This document shows positions 54,951-64,000 of a DNA stretch of 64,000 nt, piece after piece. This DNA comes from Acanthacorydalis orientalis. Its lineage: Eukaryota; Arthropoda; Insecta; Megaloptera; Corydalidae. The notes below the pieces were generated by a model. That model did no database searches. It was not told the origin of the DNA and saw only the letters and a program-made list of their open reading frames with translations. The translations under genes and the position numbers were made by a program. Positions within the stretch are counted from its first letter, which is position 1. Each line of letters opens with the position of its first letter. The stretch is from the NCBI GenBank assembly GCA_034766995.1, contig CM068319.1, positions 19,135,922 to 19,199,921 on the forward strand, read 5' to 3'.

Positions 54951-55668
54951 CAAATTGACTAAAATTGATTATTTGTTAAAATATTTATCACTAAAAATGT
55001 ATAGTAATTAATTTACCATAAAAATTATAATTATCATTTTTAAAGTTTTCATTTTACAAAAAAATAATTATTTTAACATTGGTTTCGTTCTTTCTTTACT
55101 TCTGTTTTCCTATTTTTTATTCCTATTTGTGCAAAATTGGTTATGTAAAAGAAATATATTACATAAAAATATAAATTATTTAGTTGAAAGATTAAGACAC
55201 TGTATTCTTATCCAATACATTTATGATTGATTTAAACTTTTAAATATACTACGACCTTTAATACAAAAAACGAATGTTTAAAATCTTTTAAAATCTTAGA
55301 TTTAAAATTTTGAACTAGCGCAAATAAAACAATACATAAAAATACAACTTATGAACATAGAAAAATATCTTTGATATAAATTTAGTTAAAATACAAACAC
55401 AACACACATTTTTTTTAGTTCATTAAAATTAATTAGTTGAATTGTTGTCAATTAATATTTTAGTTTTTAGTCAGAAGTTAGAAGAGAGAATTATTAGCTA
55501 ATTAGGAACTAATTATTCATTTATTACAAAATAACTGATTTAGACAACTGGTCTTAGCAGGTATATTTTAAAAATATATTATATAAAAAGAATACATAAA
55601 TATTTTATTGTTATAAACTAATTGTTATTTTTTTATCATTTCATTTAAAATTAATAGCTTATTTTTAA

Positions 55669-55706
<38 letters not shown>

Positions 55707-56912
55707 TATATATGTAAGTAATATGTAATACATATTATATTATTTTAATGAAAATAGTTTTTATTCATAGATGAAATTGTTATTAAAATATTAGAAAAGT
55801 TATGAGACATGAAATCAATTTCTTGAGTATACAAAATGTAAACTACATATTTATCAAAAGTTCATATCTTATATTTCAATGATACTTCAAACTTGACTGT
55901 TTTGATAAAGTTAAATATAGAATTTCTTCTCTAGAGTGAACCAGTTTAGGATAATGAAAAAAATACTACTATATTTTATTGTACTTACACTGTTTTAAAT
56001 TTATCAAATTTAAAATAATTTCATTTTGGAACCGGTGAATTTTTCTTAAGACTGTTATTGTTTCTTCAAGTACTTTTTTATTTTTACCGACTATCACGAT
56101 TAATTTTGATACTAATGTCATCTTGAAGTAAGCGTTTAGGTTATATCGTTATATATGAAGATTTATCTTTGATATTTTTCAATTATGTTTCAAAATAAGA
56201 GATATTAAATCAAATGTTTTTAAACGATTTTTCGATAATAATTTTAAAATAATGTTTTAAAACGATTTTAATTTATTACCATTTGAATCTAACGATGCTT
56301 AAGTGTTGTATAGATCGTGGAAAACAAAAAGAAATAAGCAATCCGAAAAACAATAATCATTTTACAAGGATAATTGTCAGTAATTTTTTTTATTGTTGAG
56401 ATCAAATTAAAGTTTGTTATTTTTGTCATTTATTAATACTTAATATTATATAAGTTCTTTCTAGGATTTCTAATTCTTTGGTATCCAACCTTTAATATAG
56501 AGTAGTATTAAAATTTTATTCCAATATCAAATACAATATTATCTGAATTTATATATATATATATATATATATCCGAAAGAATTTTAAAATGTTATATTAA
56601 TATACACAAAAATGGCGCAAGTGCTGACATTTAATTTAATAGACTACAGTGGTAGGGACTCAACGACAAATATTTGATCAAAAATATAATTCATAGATAT
56701 TTGAATGAAGAGAATTTGTTTTTATTAAAGAGATGAATAACTTTCTCCTGAATAATTGTTGGTAATCGTCATTTTTTTTAAAAAGTATTTATGGTTTAAT
56801 TCGAAAATTATATCTTTTGGATGTAATTAAATGTATGATGATATAGAATTTAATTCTCTTTCACAATAAAATTAAAAAGAGCAGCGTTGGTGATTTTTTT
56901 TTAATTCACTAG
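54641..56912. other. AT-rich non-coding sequence
   Basis: No gene is supported. It contains (TA)n at 54648-54693, (TACA)n(TA)n at 54879-54951, (CT)n(AT)n at 55671-55704 and (TA)n at 56550-56571. The right edge carries a long T-run ending CACTAG, a strong acceptor. Confidence 0.6.
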
Positions 56913-57041
56913 AAATTTACGGCCCGGAAAAAATATACGATAAAATCCCGCGTTCGTTCGGATAAATCTGTCAAAGAAACGCTTGAAACGATTAAATTTG
57001 GATTTAGAAGTGACGGTTTATTGCGCACAGTATTTCAGTGA
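56913..57041 (+). other. candidate terminal exon or conserved element
   Basis: An excellent acceptor (TTTTTTTTTAATTCACTAG, ending at 56912) is followed by a CpG-bearing stretch of about 130 bp inside AT-rich DNA. Read in phase 0 it is open for 42 codons (including KSRVRSDKSVKETLETIKFG) to TGA 57039. Read in the phase left by the donor at 38480, it gives Glu then IYGPEKIYDKIPRSFG and a stop at 56963. The second option would complete the Cys-rich protein at about 295 residues. The minus strand is also open, so a conserved non-coding element remains possible. I recognise neither peptide. Confidence 0.35.
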
Positions 57042-58064
57042 CATGTGAAATTATTTGGTGAATATAAGTAATGGTATATATTTTTATACATGCCGATTTC
57101 TTCTTTTACAAATAATCTTTAAATCTCATTTTAATTCTGTAATGAAGCAACACTTTAAGAAAAAAATAATTACATTTTTAGGTGATAATTGCATTTATAC
57201 TTAATTTATTTTATAATCTTATTAATATTGAAGAGTATTCAATTTTTTTAATAGCATACACATTCTTTATTTTTGAAAGGCAGTGTACAATATTTACTTA
57301 GAATCGAGTTTATAATAACTTGAAAATTTCCGAAAAGAATGTAAAAGAAGTCTGATTGATTACAAAACTGTACGTGGTAAGATCATTTGTGATAACATTT
57401 GGCTTGCACTTTTAACTCATAAAAGGTAATATAACATATTATTTTTTGTAAAAAGGTTAACAGGTTATAAATATGATTTAGCCTTTTTTACTCTCTGATT
57501 ACTTCTAATTGACTATCGGAATTATTTAGAAAAAAACAATACAATCATCGCTTAAGACAAAACTGCTATTATAAAGATATGATAATTTATTTGAAACAAT
57601 ATTAATTTAGAATTTTGCTGAGTATATAAAAAATTATACGTAATTAAATGCTTGAAATTGGTTAATTAATTTTAATTAGTTAATTAATTTTTAATATTAG
57701 TTATCAGATTTGAAATAAATCGTGTTTAAAATAATATAATAAGGATAGAGTGAATAATAGCGTATTGCATTGAAATATAATTAAATTAATTATATGTGTA
57801 ACCATTAATATAACTTAATTTAATGTTATATAAATATATAAATATGAATTATATGTGAATAATTAATGTTCAGTAAAATATTTTCTTTGATGTTTGACAA
57901 GAATTTTTTTGAAAGAACTATCGTAGTATAAATGTGTTCATCGTTTTTTGTATTCTATGAGTTTATTGTCTATAGTGCTGTATTGTATAAATATAACAGC
58001 TAAAGAATTGTTTAGAAATAGTGTATTGTATATCGTGCGTTTACATTATTTACACATATAAATT

Positions 58065-58129
<65 letters not shown>

Positions 58130-58682
58130 TGTGTGTGTGTGTGTATGAATTTATGTATGTACGTATGTATGTAAAAAAGCGATGGGTTATGAACAGTAAA
58201 TGTTATGGTAATTTCAGCATTAGCATGTTGTTTTAGTTTTCATTCTGTTTTTATATGTTATAAAAAGTTGACTGTAAAAGTTATCTGTACGTTTACGTTA
58301 CTCTTATTCTCTTGTAAAATAGATAAACAGATACACCTCATCTGAAGAGTTTCACTAGCGTTGATCGAGGTTATGTTAAGTGGTGTACTATTTCTCAGTA
58401 TACGTGATACAACGTGAGCGTATGATTAAAATGTATTTTAAAAAATACACACGTATGTACTAATTAATATTCGTGTTGTTTGCAGAAGAGCAAAATAGGT
58501 ATTACATATTTCATTAGCTCTGTTATATACGTTTTAAACGTTTCATTGTTGTTGGTTGTTCATTCGATTCAAGACTATAAAATGTTATATTTTGAAAACA
58601 AATATTCGTTATTTACAGAATGGTAATTTGTAAATAGACTTTTGTTGATTTAGAAACAGATTGTTTTGCTTTTATACAAATG
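57042..58682. other. AT-rich non-coding sequence
   Basis: No gene is supported. It contains a tandem GTTAATTAATTTT motif near 57660-57700 and a (TA)n(TG)n array at 58064-58146, which generates the plus-strand frame at 58021-58236. Confidence 0.65.
58064..58146. repeat. (TA)n(TG)n compound microsatellite
   Basis: A TACATACA start, a long TA run, then GTGTGTGCGTGTGTGTGTGT. Confidence 0.95.
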
Positions 58683-59016
<334 letters not shown>

Positions 59017-60254
59017 GCAAAGAAAATAGTTTATAGTATGAAGAATGCAATACTTGATTGTACACATGTATGTAGTTTTGTACTCTGATTGTTATTTCTG
59101 GCTAATTTTGTTATACACTACATGTATTGGTAATTATGAAAAATAAATATAATCATATGTAGTTTTTGTAGTTTAAAACGACATAGTTTCCACTGATGTA
59201 TATGAACACACTGTACATGAAACAATAAATCGGAAACAAAAATTAAATGAAGAAATTCTACAAGTGGGTAAAGGAATACATTATATAATATACTGTTAAA
59301 TTTGTTAAAGATACGAAAATTGTAGTAAGTACTCGCGTATATACTTATTTCGTCGATATTGCATGTGTTTTTATAGTAGCGAGTATATCAACAATACTTT
59401 CTTTTCATATGTAAAACAATTAAACAATCATAGAATTCCTATTATTCAATATTAAAAACTTTTTATAAAATGTTCATTTCTGTATTTTATAAAAAAGTTA
59501 ATTTTAGTTTGTAATCACTTGAATAATTCTATATCGATAAGTAACTAAATTATTTACTTTCATTTTATAACTATATGTAGTTTATATAAATAGAATAATT
59601 TAATTTGGAACTAGTCATTAATTATTTTTAATTTATAATAGACACTTCAGTATTAAATAATTCACATATATTTTTCTAAATACCCTTCTTGAATATTCAC
59701 ACCTTCTATACATACACCTACATTCTTAAATTTTTTATATTTCAAGTGATTGCGATTTGTTACTGGTTTCGACATTTACTCATCTTTAGATATATTAATT
59801 TAAGTAAAAAGGAGGTACGATCATAAAAAATGCTTATAAAATAATATACATATCAAAATAATTATATTAAATTCTGTTTTTTCTGATCATTTTTTTATGA
59901 AATATATTTTTGTTTCAAAACATTAGTTCCATGTTATCATTTTCATTTCAATTTGCTGTAAATTAGAACTTTGATATCAAATTTAAATTAAAATAGTAGA
60001 ATATTTCATCTTAGGAAATTTACACATTCTAGCAAAGAAAATAAACAAATAAAACAAAACTTGAATATATGTAACCCTCGGAAAAGTATGCACGAAAACT
60101 TACATGAATCTTCAAAGAAACACCATTTCTACAACTTCAAAAGATATAAAAGAAATGAAAAAAAATGTATGCGTGAAATTTGAAACAGAATGTATTCTTC
60201 CAAACCATGATTCGATCATTTCAAACATTTTTAGAAACATATAGTGATCACATA

Positions 60255-60300
<46 letters not shown>

Positions 60301-60585
60301 TAGATATATAAGCATGTATGTATACATACAAAAGAGTGAATGAGATAGATGTCTACATATTTGAAACAGAGATATTCAAATGTCTTACTTTATATTGAAT
60401 TTACTAGAAAAAGGTTTTGTCTTTATCGATTTGAAAGGCAGGTTAACACATATTTTTTAACTTAAAGATAAAATTGTATCCATTCAAATTATCCAAAATA
60501 AATATTGAAGATGGATTAAAAAATATTTAGCAATAATATGGTACAAGAAATTATAATATTGAGATTATTTATATGACTTTCATTA
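59017..60585. other. AT-rich non-coding sequence
   Basis: No gene is supported. It contains a (TA)n array at 60259-60310 ending in GATAGATA, which supplies most of the minus-strand frame at 60112-60327. Confidence 0.65.
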
Positions 60586-60617
60586 TTAGGTTGATAAGAA
60601 AATTATTGCAGTTTTTG
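60586..60617 (+). repeat. left terminal inverted repeat of the mariner-like element
   Basis: A 32-bp end starting TTAGGTTG and containing ATTATTGCAG; preceded by TA. Confidence 0.9.
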
Positions 60618-60796
60618 TTTTGTGAATTCTAACATTATGTTTCTGAAATGAAAGTGTGATTTCATCGTGTTCATGTTAATATCATTAAATGTGGATTTTT
60701 CGATTTGTATATTTGTAACATCGGTTTTGGTTTTATTATTAATTTTGCTACAAATCGAGCTATTGAATTAAAGACGAAAAGGAGTAAATAACAATA

Positions 60797-61140
60797 ATGA
60801 ACATTTTTTTTTGTGTGAGTTCAAAACGGTTGGTAAAGCAGCAGAAACTGCTTGTAATCTAAACGACTCTTTTGGTATGTTTACTGCTAACGCACAGTGC
60901 GGAACGTACAGTACAATAGTGGTGCCAAAAATTTCGTAACGGGGACGAGAGCCTTGAAAATGAAGAATGTGGTGGGTGTCTTTATTTAGTTCATAACCAC
61001 CAATTGAAGGCGTTAGTTGAATCAAAACCATGTACAAAAATTAGAAAATTTACACAAAAGTTATGCGTTGGTCATTCAATAGTTCTGGACTATTTAAAAC
61101 AGCTAGAAAAATCAAAAAAGCTTGACAAATGAGTTCATAA
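60797..61140 (+). pseudogene. mariner transposase N-terminal remnant
   Basis: In one frame from 60817, EFKTVGKAAETACNLNDSFG matches the first helix-turn-helix region. After a +1 shift near 60898 the frame reads AERTVQ, a stop, then WCQKFRNGDESLENEE, the family's conserved linker, followed by GHSIVLDYLKQLEKSKKLDK and a stop where the family has Trp (KLDKWVPHEL). The ATG at 60797 is out of frame by one base, probably an indel in the run of T. The D,D34D catalytic core is absent. Wording of the motifs leans toward the cecropia/mellifera-like groups, but this is tentative. Confidence 0.88.
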
Positions 61141-61167
61141 ACCGCAATAATTTTTCTACCAACCTAA
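61136..61167 (-). repeat. right terminal inverted repeat of the mariner-like element
   Basis: A 32-bp end finishing CTACCAACCTAA and followed by TA. It directly abuts the truncated transposase frame. Confidence 0.9.
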
Positions 61168-61600
61168 TAAATATCAAAAATACTGTTAACAAAACAAGTT
61201 AAATTAATGAAAATTCATTACGTTATTGAAAATTATATATATATATAAATGTGCTACTTAGAATTTTGTCTATTATGAGAATATAGTTTTTATGAACAAT
61301 ACTCTATTAATGAAATTATCGTACAATATTATTTAAATTTTATCTCTGAATTTTTTATTATATACTCCTATAACTTAATACTATTTTTCTGTAGAAATAA
61401 AACTAACAATTTGTCTGAATATTTATTTATTGATACTCGTAATAAGGGCAATGAATAGAAAGTATTTTCATTTAAATAAATATTATCTTCAAATATTGTA
61501 GAACACATTTATTAAACAGTAATAATAATTAGCGAGTAAAAATACTTAACACATATTAAATCAAATAAAAATTCACTTTGTGAATGATTTGTACTTTATG

Positions 61601-61663
<63 letters not shown>

Positions 61664-61953
61664 GTATGTATGTATATGTATATAATGTGGAAATGCATAT
61701 ATGTATACTACCTAAAACACTGAATTTAAGATATATTTATAGTATAATAACTGTACTCCCATAAGCGTTCTCAACTATTCATCTGTGATATAAACTTGTT
61801 ACCTGATGTTCGTCTATATTGTTGTGTCAAGTAGTTTGAGTAATAGCCAGAGAATTGGGTATTGTAATATTTTAGTATTTGTGATTAAACCATTATTCAA
61901 GGATCAAGAGTATTATGTCACAATGCAATAATATTGTATTTAAAGAGGTTGAA

Positions 61954-62006
<53 letters not shown>

Positions 62007-63896
62007 CACAAAGCCACACTTTTATGTAAGAAAGAGTAAGGCTGTACGACTTTATTTGATATAAATAAAATATCGCTTTTATCCTTTTTACGTATGATAT
62101 ATATTGTAATGTGTACGAGAGGTTCATAACGATGAAATATTATATGGGAATTTAATGTTAATATCTTTAGAATATTCGATTAATGGCGATAGAGCTACCC
62201 GAATTTAAATCGCAGTTGGTGACCATATGAATATTGAAGATCAAACCTAACATATTCATTTAAATGTATTTCACTTTCTAAAATGAAAAGAAGTAATTGG
62301 TACAATATGTACAGAATCAAACTGTTTGAAAGATATTTGTTTTTGTGTTAATTGCAGATAATTTTAATTCATTCATTATTGTAACGACGTTTTTTTAGAT
62401 ATGACATTATTTAAAAAAGAGTACAGTTTAGAAAAAAAATTGAAATCAAATTTGTTTTATGCATATAAGGATAATTAATGTCCTTTAATACCTGATTATT
62501 TATAATAAAATTTTAAATATGGTCTCCAATTGATGATAGATGTTTACCTATATATATATATATATATTTACATATTGCGTTGTGGAAAATATTTAAGGTT
62601 TTTGAGTAAATGAACTGAAAATTAGTTAGTCAATTATTTAAGCTTTAAGAGCATGTCGACTGTGAGGTCATTAGAGGTTGTAAATGTAATGGAATACATT
62701 TAAAATATTTTTGAATAATCTGATGATTTCTGTTTTTACTTTTGATTATCAGCGATTTTTTTGTCTTTTTTCTATAATGTATTTATGAAGGGTGAATATT
62801 GAAATAAATAAAAATTGAAATTTCTTAAGAAAATATTGGTCTTTTAATGGCTTAAGAATTATATCTAGATAAGTTTGGTATATTAATGTTTTGGTTAATT
62901 GAAATATATTATTTTTTATTCTTAAAAAATGTATAAAAAATACATATACTCATACTAATAAATGAGAAATATTATTAATAAAAAATGTATTTCATTTGTT
63001 ACTTTCAAATAAATATTTGATTGTGTGAACACTTTATGTAACGAAATTTATTTTTTTACAAACGTTACTGAGCATTCCTTTGGGAAATGTGGGTGAGGTG
63101 ATTTCCTCGCGATTTTACTAAATCGTTCACTGAAAATATTTATTTCACATAGTAAAACTGTAAATCATATTTTCTCTTTAGATATTTCAATATCAATGTG
63201 CAAACATATTTAAAAAGAAATTTCTTGAAGCAGTGATTGCTTTTTCTAACATAATATATTCGTTTATCTATAAAAGAATGTTAATCAATGTATATTTTTT
63301 GATTAAAAATGCAACGCTAGTAATATAAGTATGAAATCACAATTATCATTAAAGTGTTCCTCAGATTGTTCAAATCTGAACATTTTTGATTTCTTTTAGT
63401 GTAACTTATGAACGATTAAAATGATATCTGTTTCAATTAGGTTAGAAAATTTGACAATAATTATAAAAAATGCATGTTTATATTACTTTAAATAACTGAA
63501 AAATCGTGACACATTATATAATTTGTCCTGGGAAATAAATTTCAGTAAATCTCTTCACGATTATTTGTTGTATTATAAACCGTCTCTTGAATAATTAATT
63601 TTCTTTATTTATTCACTAAATGTCACATATTACATATTTTTTCTCATTCCTTTTTAATAATGTTTAAATTAGTGTGGATATGTACAATAATTAAATATTT
63701 TATAAAAGAATGTATTCGTTCTTTATATAAAATAATATATATAAATATTTGATATTGAATCAATTTTATAAATTCAATATTTGTATAAATTTTAGTTCCG
63801 GTCGCTCTTGATGTTACTTTTTCATAATTTTTCTTTTTAATAAATGTGGAACACTTGTTAAAATTGCTTTTTATTTTTATCTGCTTTTTCCAGTGT

Positions 63897-63937
<41 letters not shown>

Positions 63938-64000
63938 AATATAGGTGAAATAAAATGTGTATGCTTGATTATAAATGTGTAAATGTACAATATTAATCCA
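61168..64000. other. AT-rich non-coding sequence to the window end
   Basis: No gene is supported. (TA)n arrays lie at 61602-61659 (followed by TATG units to 61685), 61959-62002, 62548-62568 and 63899-63932. A CTGCTTTTTCCAG acceptor-like site ends near 63893, but a (TA)n array follows, so no exon is supported. Confidence 0.65.

Larger units (their letters stand above)
60586..61167 (+). mobile_element. internally deleted mariner-like element, 582 bp
   Basis: The left end begins TTAGGTTGATAAGAAAATTA, and the reverse complement of the right end begins TTAGGTTGGTAGAAAAATTA. The inverted repeats match at 27 of 32 positions. TA flanks both ends (60584-60585 and 61168-61169), the target-site duplication expected of mariner. 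The interior carries a worn transposase N-terminal half and then passes straight into the right repeat. A full element is about 1.3 kb, so the catalytic half is deleted. Confidence 0.9.

Noticed and set aside
60768..61037. Minus-strand 89-codon frame
   Set aside because: Antisense shadow of the mariner transposase remnant.

Overview
The window reads as nuclear DNA of an AT-rich animal genome, most likely an insect. Bee-like Hymenoptera would fit, but this is inferred from base composition, CpG-containing exons and mariner remnants, and nothing in the window proves it. There are no bacterial operons, CRISPR arrays, phage genes or recognisable RNA genes. About 95 percent is AT-rich non-coding sequence, studded with roughly one (TA)n array per kilobase. 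Most of the open frames here are translations of such arrays (runs of YIYI) or of random AT-rich DNA, and are not annotated.

Layout. A possible exon end touches the left edge (1-88). A CpG-rich block at 3860-4715, carrying three perfect hairpins and ending in a CAG|GTAAAT donor, looks like a promoter plus non-coding first exon on the plus strand. After about 33 kb of intron-like sequence comes the one convincing coding exon, 37645-38479: 278 codons rich in Cys, Ser and Gly, with four C-R-[N/D]-C motifs and two R-R-N-S motifs, ending in a CAG|GTTTGT donor. A short candidate exon with a strong acceptor lies at 56913-57041. Two further candidate exons, at 33291-33347 and 49909-50065, are on the minus strand. 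The simplest model is a large plus-strand gene with giant introns. I do not recognise its product.

Mobile DNA. Two internally deleted mariner-like elements are readable (47163-47607 and 60586-61167). Both keep terminal inverted repeats and TA flanks and carry eroded transposase N-terminal pieces; neither has a catalytic core. Smaller inverted-repeat or MITE-like units are at 21813-21957, 28313-28655 and, weakly, 7887-8183. There is a perfect 38-bp palindrome at 18626-18663, degenerate minisatellites at 32075-32250 and 51868-51970, and a recent 108-bp tandem duplication at 58811-59016.

No previously undescribed multi-gene system is visible. The items most worth following are the unrecognised Cys-rich exon, the hairpin-bearing CpG block that may be its first exon, and the unidentified inverted-repeat elements. 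All splice-site and exon calls were made by eye without transcript or conservation data.
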